Notes under the pieces: generated by a model
Told to the model about the DNA's origin: nothing
The model's database searches: none
Seen by the model: only the letters and a program-made list of their open reading frames with translations
Program-made: the position numbers and the translations under genes
Shown here: one piece after another, positions 36,901 to 49,827 of the stretch
How the letters are laid out: every line of letters starts with the position of its first letter
Position numbering within the stretch: position 1 is the first letter of the stretch
Assembly: GCF_052857255.1 (NCBI RefSeq)
Contig: NC_135500.1
Location: 49,254,272 to 49,318,271, forward strand
DNA from: Amblyomma americanum
Taxonomy: Eukaryota > Arthropoda > Arachnida > Ixodida > Ixodidae
Direction of reading: 5' to 3'
Length of the DNA: 64,000 nt

Positions 36901-38252
36901 ACATCGATTTTACAAATCGTCGAAGAGTAAACGAGAGAGAGCTATAAACTTTTTCTCTCAGAACGGCGCGAAAACTTGTATTCCGGCTCAAAACAACGGG
37001 ATACATTGTTTTAGATCGAAACTAGCGAGATTTACGCACTTCGATTTTACAAGTCGTCGAAGAGTAGACGAGAGAAAGCTGTAAACTTTTTCTCTCAGAA
37101 CTGCGCGAAAACTTGATTTCCGGCTATAAACAACGGGATACATCGTTTTAGATCGAAACTAGCGAGATTTACGCACTTCGATTTTAAAAGTCGTCGAAGA
37201 GTAGACGAGAGAGAGCTGTAAACTTTTTCTCTCAGAACCGCGCGAAAACTTGTATTCCGGCTCAAAACAACGAGATACATCGTTTTAGAACGAAACTAGC
37301 GAGATTCACGAACATCGATTTTACAAGTCGTCGAAGAGTAGACGAGAGAGAGCTGTAAACGTTTTCTTTCAGAACTGCGCGAAAACTTGTATTCCGGCTC
37401 AAAACAACGGGATACATCGTTATAGATCGAAACTAGCGAGATTTACGCACTTCGATTTTACAAGTCGTCGAAGAGTAGACGAGAGAAAGCTGCAAAACGT
37501 TTTCTCTCAGAACTGCGCGAAAACTTGAATTCAGGCTCAAAACAACGGGATACATCGTTTTAGGTCGAAACTAGCGAGATCCAGGAACATCGATTTTACA
37601 AGTCGTCGAAGAGTAGACGAGAGAGAGCTGTTAACTTTTTCTCTCAGAACTGAGCGAAAACTTGAATTCCGGCTCAAAACAACGGGATACATCGTTTTAT
37701 CTCGAAACTAGCGAGATTTACGCACTTCGACTTTAAAAGTCGTCGAAGAGTAGACGAGAGAGAGCTGTAAACTTTTTCTCTCAGAACGGCGCGAAAACTT
37801 GTATTCCGGCTCAAAACAACGAGATACATCGTTTTAGAATGAAACTAGCGAGATTCACGAACAGCGATTTTACAAGTCGTCGAAGAGTAGACGAGAGAGA
37901 GCTGTAAACGTTTTCTCTCAGAACTGCGCGAAAACTTGTATTTCGGCTCAAAACAACGGGATACATCGTTTTAGATCGAAACTAGCGAGATTTACGCACT
38001 TCGATTTTACAAGTAGACAAAGTGTAGACGAGAGAAAGCTGTAAACTTTTTCTCTCAGAACTGCGCGAAAACTTGAATTCCGGCTATAAACAACTGGATA
38101 CATCGTTTTAGATCGAAACTAGCGAGATTTACGCACTTCGATTTTAAAAGTCGTCGAAGAGTAGACGAGAGAGAGCTGTAAACTTTTTCTCTCAGAACGG
38201 CGCGAAAACTTGTATTCCGGCTCAAAACAACGAGATACATCGTTTTAGAACG
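33949..38252 (+). repeat. 3146-bp 23-monomer HOR
   Basis: Landmarks at 33949, 34909, 35457 and 36340 recur at 37095, 38055, 38603 and 39486, each 3146 bp later (23 x 137 minus 5). The match runs from about 33970 to 36892 in copy 1, and from about 37116 to 40038 in copy 2, so the second copy overlaps the next HOR region. Differences include GATGTACAC at about 36073 against GATTTACAC at about 39219, TTGTAGATCG (36191) against TTTTAGATCG, and GTTTTATTTCAG (34215) against GTTTTCTTTCAG. Confidence 0.88.
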
Positions 38253-41200
38253 AAACTAGCGAGATTCATGAACATCGATTTTACAAGTCGTCGAAGAGTA
38301 GACGAGAGAGAGCTGTAAACGTTTTCTCTCAGAACTGCGCGAAAACTTAAATTCCGGCTCAAAACAACGGGATACATCGTTTTAGATCGAAACTAGCGAG
38401 ATTCACGAACATCGATTTTACAAATCGTCGAAGAGTAGACGAGAGAGAGCTATAAACGTTTTCTCTCAGAACGGCGCGAAAACTTGTATTCCGGCTCAAA
38501 ACAACGGGATACATTGTTTTAGATTGAAACTAGCGAGATTTACGCACTTCGATTTTACAAGTCGTCGAAGAGTAGACGAGAGAAAGCTGTAAACTTTTTC
38601 TCTCAGAACTGCGCGAAAACTTGATTTCCGGCTATAAACAACGGGATACATCGTTTTAGATCGAAACTAGCGAGATTTACGCACTTCGATTTTAAAAGTC
38701 GTCGAAGAGTAGACGAGAGAGAGCTGTAAACTTTTTCTCTCAGAACCGCGCGAAAACTTGTATTCCGGCTCAAAACAACGAGATACATCGTTTTAGAACG
38801 AAACTAGCGAGATTCACGAACATCGATTTTACAAGTCGTCGAAGAGTAGACGAGAGAGAGCTGTAAACGTTTTCTTTCAGAACTGCGCGAAAACTTGTAT
38901 TCCGGCTCAAAACAACGGGATACATCGTTTTAGATCGAAACTAGCGAGACTTACGCACTTCGATTTTACACGTAGACAAAGTGTAGACGAGAGAAAGCTG
39001 TAAACTTTCTCTCAGAACTGCGCGAAAACTTAAATTCAGGCTCAAAACAACGGGATACATCGTTTTAGATCAAAACTAGCGAGATTCATGAACATCGATT
39101 TTACAAGTCGTCGAAGAGTAGACGAGAGAGAGCTGTAAACTTTTTCTCTCAGAACGGCGCGAAAACTTGTATTCCGGCTCAAAACAACGGGATACATCGT
39201 TATAGATAGAAACTAGCGAGATTTACACACTTCGATTTTACAAGTCCTCGAAGAGTAGACGAGAGAAAGCTGCAAAACGTTTTCTCTCAGAACTGCGCGA
39301 AAACTTGAATTCCGGCTTAAACAACGGGATACATCGTTTTAGATCGAAACTAGCGAGATTTACGCACTTCGATTTTAAAAGTCGTCATAGAGTAGACGAG
39401 AGAGAGCTGTAAACTTTTTCTCTCAGAACTCGGCGAAAACTTCTATTCCGGCTCAAACAACGGGATACATTGTTTTAGATCGAAACTAGCAAAATTCACG
39501 AACATCGATTTTACAAGTCTTCGAAGAGTAGACAAGAGAAAGGTGTAAACATTTTCTCTCAGAACTGCGCAAAACTTGTATTCCGACTAAAAGCAACGAG
39601 ATACATCGTTTTAGATCAAAACTAGCGAGATTTACGTACTTCGATTTTACAAGTCGACGAAGAGTAGACGAGAGAAAGCTATAAGCTTTTTCTCTCAGAA
39701 TTGCGCGAAAATTTGTATTCCGGCTCAAAACAACGGGATACATCGGTTTAGATCGAAACTAGCGAGATTTACTCACTTCGATTTTACAAGTAGACAAAGT
39801 GTAGACGAGAGAAAGCTGTAAACTTTCTCTCAGAACTGCGCGAAAACTTAAATTCCTGCTCAAAACAACGGGATACATCGTTTTAGATCGAAACTAGCGA
39901 GATTCACGAACATCGATTTTACAAATCGTCGAAGAGTAGACGAGAGAGAGCTATAAACTTTTTCTCTCAGAACGGCGCGAAAACTTGTATTCCGGCTCAA
40001 AATAACGGGATACATCGTTTCAGATCGAAACTAGCGAGATTTATGCACTTCGATTTTACAAGTCGTCGAAGAGTAGACGAGAGAAAGCTGCAAAACGTTT
40101 TCTCTCAGAACTGCGCGAAAACTTGAATTCCGGCTCAAAACAACGGGATACATCGTTTAGATCGAAACTAGCGCGATTTACGCACTTCGATTTTACAAGT
40201 CGTCGAAGAGTAGACGAGAAAAAGCTGTAAACTTTTTCTCTCAGAACTGCGCGAAAACTTGAATTCCGGCTATAAACAACGGAATACATCGTTTTAGATC
40301 GAAACTAGCGAGATTTACGCACTTCGATTTTAAAAGTCGTCGAAGAGTAGACGAGAGAGAGCTGTATACTTTTTCTCTCAGAACGGCGCGAAAACTTGTA
40401 TTCCGGCTCAAAACAACGAGATACATCGTTTTAGAACGAAACTAGCGAGATTCACGAACATCGATTTTACAAGTCGTCGAAGAGTAGACGAGAGAGAGCT
40501 GTAAACGTTTTCTCTCAGAACTGCGCGAAAACTTGTATTCCGGCTCAAAACAACGGGATACATCGTTTTAGATCGAAACTAGCGAGATTTACGCACTTCG
40601 ATTTTACAAGTCGTCGAAGAGTAGACGAGAGAGAGCTGTAAATGTTTTCTCTCAGAACTGCGCGAAAACTTGTATTCCGGCTCAAAACAACGGGATACAT
40701 CGTTTTAGATCGAAACTAGCGAGATTCACGAACATCGATTTTACAAATCGTCGAAGAGTAGACGAGAGAGAGCTATAAACTTTTTCTCTCAGAACGGCGC
40801 GGAAACTTGTATTCCGACTCAAAACAACGGGATACATTGTTTTAGATCAAAACTAGCGAGATTTACGCACTTTGATTTTACAAGTTGACGAAGAGTAGAC
40901 GCGAGAAAGCTGAAAGCTTTTCCTCTCAGAACTGAGCGAAAACTTGAATTCCGGCTCAAAACAACGGGATACATCGTTTTAGATCGCAACTAGCGCGATT
41001 TACGCACTTAAATTTTACAAGTCGTCGAAGAGTAGACGAGAGAAAGCTGTAAGCTTTCTCCCTCAGAACTGCGCGAAAACTTGTATTCGGCTCAAAACAA
41101 GGGGATACACCGTTTTAGATCGAAATTAGAGAGATTCGCGAACATAGATTTTACAAGTCGACAAAGGGTAGACGAGAGAAAGCTGTAAACTTGCAGAACT

Positions 41201-44200
41201 GCGCGAAAACTTAAATTCCGGCTCAAAGCAACGGGATACATCGTTTTAGACCGAAACTAGCGAGATTCACGAACATCGGTTTTACAAGTCGTCGAAGAGT
41301 AGAAGAGAGAGAGCTGTAACCTTTTGCTCTCAGAACGGCGCGACAACTTGTATTCCGGCTCAAAACAACGGGATACATCGTTTTAGAACAAAACTAGCGA
41401 GATTTACGCACTTCGATTTTACAAGTCGTCGAAAAGTAGACGAGAGAGAGCTGTAAACTTTTTCTCTCAGAACTGCGCCAAAACTTGTATTCCGGCTCAA
41501 AATAACGGGATACATCGTTTTAGATCGAAACTAGCGAGATTCATGAACATCGATTTTACAAGTCGTCGAAGAGTAGACGAGAGAGAGCTGTAAACGTTTT
41601 CTCTCAGAACTGCGCGAAAACTTAAATTCCGGCTCAAAACAACGGGATACATCGTTTTAGATCGAAACTAGCGAGATTCACGAACATCGATTTTACAAAT
41701 CGTCGAAGAGTAGACGAGAGAGAGCTATAAACTTTTTCTCTCAGAACGGCGCGAAAACTTGTATTCCGGCTCAAAACAACGGGATACATTGTTTTAGATC
41801 GAAACTAGCGAGATTTACGCACTTCGATTTTACAAGTCGTCGAAGAGTAGACGAGAGAAAGCTGTAAACTTTTTCTCTCAGAACTGCGCGAAAACTTGAT
41901 TTCCGGCTATAAACAACGGGATACATCGTTTTAGATCGAAACTAGCGAGATTTACGCACTTCGATTTTAAAAGTCGTCGAAGAGTAGACGAGAGAGAGCT
42001 GTAAACTTTTTCTCTCAGAACCGCGCGAAAACTTGTATTCCGGCTCAAAACAACGAGATACATCGTTTTAGAACGAAACTAGCGAGATTCACGAACATCG
42101 ATTTTACAAGTCGTCGAAGAGTAGACGAGAGAGAGCTGTAAACGTTTTCTTTCAGAACTGCGCGAAAACTTGTATTCCGGCTCAAAACAACGGGATACAT
42201 CGTTTTAGATCGAAACTAGCGAGACTTACGCACTTCGATTTTACACGTAGACAAAGTGTAGACGAGAGAAAGCTGTAAACTTTCTCTCAGAACTGCGCGA
42301 AAACTTAAATTCAGGCTCAAAACAACGGGATACATCGTTTTAGATCAAAACTAGCGAGATTCATGAACATCGATTTTACAAGTCGTCGAAGAGTAGACGA
42401 GAGAGAGCTGTAAACTTTTTCTCTCAGAACGGCGCGAAAACTTGTATTCCGGCTCAAAACAACGGGATACATCGTTATAGATAGAAACTAGCGAGATTTA
42501 CACACTTCGATTTTACAAGTCCTCGAAGAGTAGACGAGAGAAAGCTGCAAAACGTTTTCTCTCAGAACTGCGCGAAAACTTGAATTCCGGCTTAAACAAC
42601 GGGATACATCGTTTTAGATCGAAACTAGCGAGATTTACGCACTTCGATTTTAAAAGTCGTCATAGAGTAGACGAGAGAGAGCTGTAAACTTTTTCTCTCA
42701 GAACTCGGCGAAAACTTCTATTCCGGCTCAAACAACGGGATACATTGTTTTAGATCGAAACTAGCAAAATTCACGAACATCGATTTTACAAGTCTTCGAA
42801 GAGTAGACAAGAGAAAGGTGTAAACATTTTCTCTCAGAACTGCGCAAAACTTGTATTCCGACGAAAAGCAACGAGATACATCGTTTTAGATCAAAACTAG
42901 CGAGATTTACGTACTTCGATTTTACAAGTCGACGAAGAGTAGACGAGAGAAAGCTATAAGCTTTTTCTCTCAGAATTGCGCGAAAATTTGTATTCCGGCT
43001 CAAAACAACGGGATACATCGGTTTAGATCGAAACTAGCGAGATTTACTCACTTCGATTTTACAAGTAGACAAAGTGTAGACGAGAGAAAGCTGTAAACTT
43101 TCTCTCAGAACTGCGCGAAAACTTAAATTCCTGCTCAAAACAACGGGATACATCGTTTTAGATCGAAACTAGCGAGATTCACGAACATCGATTTTACAAA
43201 TCGTCGAAGAGTAGACGAGAGAGAGCTATAAACTTTTTCTCTCAGAACGGCGCGAAAACTTGTATTCCGGCTCAAAATAACGGGATACATCGTTTCAGAT
43301 CGAAACTAGCGAGATTTATGCACTTCGATTTTACAAGTCGTCGAAGAGTAGACGAGAGAAAGCTGCAAAACGTTTTCTCTCAGAACTGCGCGAAAACTTG
43401 AATTCCGGCTCAAAACAACGGGATACATCGTTTAGATCGAAACTAGCGCGATTTACGCACTTCGATTTTACAAGTCGTCGAAGAGTAGACGAGAAAAAGC
43501 TGTAAACTTTTTCTCTCAGAACTGCGCGAAAACTTGAATTCCGGCTATAAACAACGGAATACATCGTTTTAGATCGAAACTAGCGAGATTTACGCACTTC
43601 GATTTTAAAAGTCGTCGAAGAGTAGACGAGAGAGAGCTGTATACTTTTTCTCTCAGAACGGCGCGAAAACTTGTATTCCGGCTCAAAACAACGAGATACA
43701 TCGTTTTAGAACGAAACTAGCGAGATTCACGAACATCGATTTTACAAGTCGTCGAAGAGTAGACGAGAGAGAGCTGTAAACGTTTTCTCTCAGAACTGCG
43801 CGAAAACTTGTATTCCGGCTCAAAACAACGGGATACATCGTTTTAGATCGAAACTAGCGAGATTTACGCACTTCGATTTTACAAGTCGTCGAAGAGTAGA
43901 CGAGAGAGAGCTGTAAATGTTTTCTCTCAGAACTGCGCGAAAACTTGTATTCCGGCTCAAAACAACGGGATACATCGTTTTAGATCGAAACTAGCGAGAT
44001 TCACGAACATCGATTTTACAAATCGTCGAAGAGTAGACGAGAGAGAGCTATAAACTTTTTCTCTCAGAACGGCGCGGAAACTTGTATTCCGACTCAAAAC
44101 AACGGGATACATTGTTTTAGATCAAAACTAGCGAGATTTACGCACTTTGATTTTACAAGTTGACGAAGAGTAGACGCGAGAAAGCTGAAAGCTTTTCCTC

Positions 44201-47200
44201 TCAGAACTGAGCGAAAACTTGAATTCCGGCTCAAAACAACGGGATACATCGTTTTAGATCGCAACTAGCGCGATTTACGCACTTAAATTTTACAAGTCGT
44301 CGAAGAGTAGACGAGAGAAAGCTGTAAGCTTTCTCCCTCAGAACTGCGCGAAAACTTGTATTCGGCTCAAAACAAGGGGATACACCGTTTTAGATCGAAA
44401 TTAGAGAGATTCGCGAACATAGATTTTACAAGTCGACAAAGGGTAGACGAGAGAAAGCTGTAAACTTGCAGAACTGCGCGAAAACTTAAATTCCGGCTCA
44501 AAGCAACGGGATACATCGTTTTAGACCGAAACTAGCGAGATTCACGAACATCGGTTTTACAAGTCGTCGAAGAGTAGAAGAGAGAGAGCTGTAACCTTTT
44601 GCTCTCAGAACGGCGCGACAACTTGTATTCCGGCTCAAAACAACGGGATACATCGTTTTAGAACAAAACTAGCGAGATTTACGCACTTCGATTTTACAAG
44701 TCGTCGAAAAGTAGACGAGAGAGAGCTGTAAACTTTTTCTCTCAGAACTGCGCCAAAACTTGTATTCCGGCTCAAAATAACGGGATACATCGTTTTAGAT
44801 CGAAACTAGCGAGATTCATGAACATCGATTTTACAAGTCGTCGAAGAGTAGACGAGAGAGAGCTGTAAACGTTTTCTCTCAGAACTGCGCGAAAACTTAA
44901 ATTCCGGCTCAAAACAACGGGATACATCGTTTTAGATCGAAACTAGCGAGATTCACGAACATCGATTTTACAAATCGTCGAAGAGTAGACGAGAGAGAGC
45001 TATAAACTTTTTCTCTCAGAACGGCGCGAAAACTTGTATTCCGGCTCAAAACAACGGGATACATTGTTTTAGATCGAAACTAGCGAGATTTACGCACTTC
45101 GATTTTACAAGTCGTCGAAGAGTAGACGAGAGAAAGCTGTAAACTTTTTCTCTCAGAACTGCGCGAAAACTTGATTTCCGGCTATAAACAACGGGATACA
45201 TCGTTTTAGATCGAAACTAGCGAGATTTACGCACTTCGATTTTAAAAGTCGTCGAAGAGTAGACGAGAGAGAGCTGTAAACTTTTTCTCTCAGAACCGCG
45301 CGAAAACTTGTATTCCGGCTCAAAACAACGAGATACATCGTTTTAGAACGAAACTAGCGAGATTCACGAACATCGATTTTACAAGTCGTCGAAGAGTAGA
45401 CGAGAGAGAGCTGTAAACGTTTTCTTTCAGAACTGCGCGAAAACTTGTATTCCGGCTCAAAACAACGGGATACATCGTTTTAGATCGAAACTAGCGAGAC
45501 TTACGCACTTCGATTTTACACGTAGACAAAGTGTAGACGAGAGAAAGCTGTAAACTTTCTCTCAGAACTGCGCGAAAACTTAAATTCAGGCTCAAAACAA
45601 CGGGATACATCGTTTTAGATCAAAACTAGCGAGATTCATGAACATCGATTTTACAAGTCGTCGAAGAGTAGACGAGAGAGAGCTGTAAACTTTTTCTCTC
45701 AGAACGGCGCGAAAACTTGTATTCCGGCTCAAAACAACGGGATACATCGTTATAGATAGAAACTAGCGAGATTTACACACTTCGATTTTACAAGTCCTCG
45801 AAGAGTAGACGAGAGAAAGCTGCAAAACGTTTTCTCTCAGAACTGCGCGAAAACTTGAATTCCGGCTTAAACAACGGGATACATCGTTTTAGATCGAAAC
45901 TAGCGAGATTTACGCACTTCGATTTTAAAAGTCGTCATAGAGTAGACGAGAGAGAGCTGTAAACTTTTTCTCTCAGAACTCGGCGAAAACTTCTATTCCG
46001 GCTCAAACAACGGGATACATTGTTTTAGATCGAAACTAGCAAAATTCACGAACATCGATTTTACAAGTCTTCGAAGAGTAGACAAGAGAAAGGTGTAAAC
46101 ATTTTCTCTCAGAACTGCGCAAAACTTGTATTCCGACTAAAAGCAACGAGATACATCGTTTTAGATCAAAACTAGCGAGATTTACGTACTTCGATTTTAC
46201 AAGTCGACGAAGAGTAGACGAGAGAAAGCTATAAGCTTTTTCTCTCAGAATTGCGCGAAAATTTGTATTCCGGCTCAAAACAACGGGATACATCGGTTTA
46301 GATCGAAACTAGCGAGATTTACTCACTTCGATTTTACAAGTAGACAAAGTGTAGACGAGAGAAAGCTGTAAACTTTCTCTCAGAACTGCGCGAAAACTTA
46401 AATTCCTGCTCAAAACAACGGGATACATCGTTTTAGATCGAAACTAGCGAGATTCACGAACATCGATTTTACAAATCGTCGAAGAGTAGACGAGAGAGAG
46501 CTATAAACTTTTTCTCTCAGAACGGCGCGAAAACTTGTATTCCGGCTCAAAATAACGGGATACATCGTTTCAGATCGAAACTAGCGAGATTTATGCACTT
46601 CGATTTTACAAGTCGTCGAAGAGTAGACGAGAGAAAGCTGCAAAACGTTTTCTCTCAGAACTGCGCGAAAACTTGAATTCCGGCTCAAAACAACGGGATA
46701 CATCGTTTAGATCGAAACTAGCGCGATTTACGCACTTCGATTTTACAAGTCGTCGAAGAGTAGACGAGAAAAAGCTGTAAACTTTTTCTCTCAGAACTGC
46801 GCGAAAACTTGAATTCCGGCTATAAACAACGGAATACATCGTTTTAGATCGAAACTAGCGAGATTTACGCACTTCGATTTTAAAAGTCGTCGAAGAGTAG
46901 ACGAGAGAGAGCTGTATACTTTTTCTCTCAGAACGGCGCGAAAACTTGTATTCCGGCTCAAAACAACGAGATACATCGTTTTAGAACGAAACTAGCGAGA
47001 TTCACGAACATCGATTTTACAAGTCGTCGAAGAGTAGACGAGAGAGAGCTGTAAACGTTTTCTCTCAGAACTGCGCGAAAACTTGTATTCCGGCTCAAAA
47101 CAACGGGATACATCGTTTTAGATCGAAACTAGCGAGATTTACGCACTTCGATTTTACAAGTCGTCGAAGAGTAGACGAGAGAGAGCTGTAAATGTTTTCT

Positions 47201-49827
47201 CTCAGAACTGCGCGAAAACTTGTATTCCGGCTCAAAACAACGGGATACATCGTTTTAGATCGAAACTAGCGAGATTCACGAACATCGATTTTACAAATCG
47301 TCGAAGAGTAGACGAGAGAGAGCTATAAACTTTTTCTCTCAGAACGGCGCGGAAACTTGTATTCCGACTCAAAACAACGGGATACATTGTTTTAGATCAA
47401 AACTAGCGAGATTTACGCACTTTGATTTTACAAGTTGACGAAGAGTAGACGCGAGAAAGCTGAAAGCTTTTCCTCTCAGAACTGAGCGAAAACTTGAATT
47501 CCGGCTCAAAACAACGGGATACATCGTTTTAGATCGCAACTAGCGCGATTTACGCACTTAAATTTTACAAGTCGTCGAAGAGTAGACGAGAGAAAGCTGT
47601 AAGCTTTCTCCCTCAGAACTGCGCGAAAACTTGTATTCGGCTCAAAACAAGGGGATACACCGTTTTAGATCGAAATTAGAGAGATTCGCGAACATAGATT
47701 TTACAAGTCGACAAAGGGTAGACGAGAGAAAGCTGTAAACTTGCAGAACTGCGCGAAAACTTAAATTCCGGCTCAAAGCAACGGGATACATCGTTTTAGA
47801 CCGAAACTAGCGAGATTCACGAACATCGGTTTTACAAGTCGTCGAAGAGTAGAAGAGAGAGAGCTGTAACCTTTTGCTCTCAGAACGGCGCGACAACTTG
47901 TATTCCGGCTCAAAACAACGGGATACATCGTTTTAGAACAAAACTAGCGAGATTTACGCACTTCGATTTTACAAGTCGTCGAAAAGTAGACGAGAGAGAG
48001 CTGTAAACTTTTTCTCTCAGAACTGCGCCAAAACTTGTATTCCGGCTCAAAATAACGGGATACATCGTTTTAGATCGAAACTAGCGAGATTCATGAACAT
48101 CGATTTTACAAGTCGTCGAAGAGTAGACGAGAGAGAGCTGTAAACGTTTTCTCTCAGAACTGCGCGAAAACTTAAATTCCGGCTCAAAACAACGGGATAC
48201 ATCGTTTTAGATCGAAACTAGCGAGATTCACGAACATCGATTTTACAAATCGTCGAAGAGTAGACGAGAGAGAGCTATAAACTTTTTCTCTCAGAACGGC
48301 GCGAAAACTTGTATTCCGGCTCAAAACAACGGGATACATTGTTTTAGATCGAAACTAGCGAGATTTACGCACTTCGATTTTACAAGTCGTCGAAGAGTAG
48401 ACGAGAGAAAGCTGTAAACTTTTTCTCTCAGAACTGCGCGAAAACTTGATTTCCGGCTATAAACAACGGGATACATCGTTTTAGATCGAAACTAGCGAGA
48501 TTTACGCACTTCGATTTTAAAAGTCGTCGAAGAGTAGACGAGAGAGAGCTGTAAACTTTTTCTCTCAGAACCGCGCGAAAACTTGTATTCCGGCTCAAAA
48601 CAACGAGATACATCGTTTTAGAACGAAACTAGCGAGATTCACGAACATCGATTTTACAAGTCGTCGAAGAGTAGACGAGAGAGAGCTGTAAACGTTTTCT
48701 TTCAGAACTGCGCGAAAACTTGTATTCCGGCTCAAAACAACGGGATACATCGTTTTAGATCGAAACTAGCGAGACTTACGCACTTCGATTTTACACGTAG
48801 ACAAAGTGTAGACGAGAGAAAGCTGTAAACTTTCTCTCAGAACTGCGCGAAAACTTAAATTCAGGCTCAAAACAACGGGATACATCGTTTTAGATCAAAA
48901 CTAGCGAGATTCATGAACATCGATTTTACAAGTCGTCGAAGAGTAGACGAGAGAGAGCTGTAAACTTTTTCTCTCAGAACGGCGCGAAAACTTGTATTCC
49001 GGCTCAAAACAACGGGATACATCGTTATAGATAGAAACTAGCGAGATTTACACACTTCGATTTTACAAGTCCTCGAAGAGTAGAAGAGAGAAAGCTGCAA
49101 AACGTTTTCTCTCAGAACTGCGCGAAAACTTGAATTCCGGCTTAAACAACGGGATACATCGTTTTTGATCGAAACTAGCGAGATTTACGCACTTCGATTT
49201 TAAAAGTCGTCATAGAGTAGACGAGAGAGAGCTGTAAACTTTTTCTCTCAGAACTCGGCGAAAACTTCTATTCCGGCTCAAACAACGGGATACATTGTTT
49301 TAGATCGAAACTAGCAAAATTCACGAACATCGATTTTACAAGTCTTCGAAGAGTAGACAAGAGAAAGGTGTAAACATTTTCTCTCAGAACTGCGCAAAAC
49401 TTGTATTCCGACTAAAAGCAACGAGATACATCGTTTTAGATCAAAACTAGCGAGATTTACGTACTTCGATTTTACAAGTCGACGAAGAGTAGACGAGAGA
49501 AAGCTATAAGCTTTTTCTCTCAGAACTGCGCGAAAATTTGTATTCCGGCTCAAAACAACGGGATACATCGGTTTAGATCGAAACTAGCGAGATTTACTCA
49601 CTTCGATTTTACAAGTAGACAAAGTGTAGACGAGGGAAAGCTGTAAACTTTCTCTCAGAACTGCGCGAAAACTTAAATTCCTGCTCAAAACAACGGGATA
49701 CATCGTTTTAGATCGAAACTAGCGAGATTCACGAACATCGATTTTACAAATCGTCGAAGAGTAGACGAGAGAGAGCTATAAACTTTTTCTCTCAGAACGG
49801 CGCGAAAACTTGTATTCCGGCTCAAAA
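38253..49827 (+). repeat. 3275-bp 24-monomer HOR, three copies plus a partial fourth
   Basis: Copies at about 38253-41527, 41528-44802, 44803-48077, and a partial one at 48078-49827. The period is 3275 bp, 24 x 137 minus 13, and I can account for the deficit from indels seen in the unit: minus 6 (AACTTGCAGAAC), minus 2 twice (TAAACTTTCTCTC), five single-base losses, and plus 1 twice (CTGCAAAACG). The copies are nearly identical; a difference seen is CGACGAAAAGC near 42860 against CGACTAAAAGC elsewhere. Each unit carries a 5-monomer remnant of the divergent block (for example 40860-41500). The fourth copy departs at 49828, where AATAACGGG is AACAACGGG. Confidence 0.93.
41190..41202 (+). other. 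Six-base-shortened monomer lacking the CTCTC arm
   Basis: Here AACTTGCAGAAC replaces the usual AACTTTTTCTCTCAGAAC, removing the pyrimidine arm of the dyad. The same short monomer marks each copy of the divergent module: about 9675, 30663, 41190, 44465, 47740, 56897 and 61673. It is a useful tag for following the module. Confidence 0.9.

Noticed and set aside
38253..49827. Assembly collapse or artificial duplication as the cause of the 24-mer copies
   Set aside because: It cannot be excluded from sequence, but copies carry private substitutions (for example CGACGAAAAGC near 42860, GTAGAAGAGAG near 49081), which argues for real separate copies.
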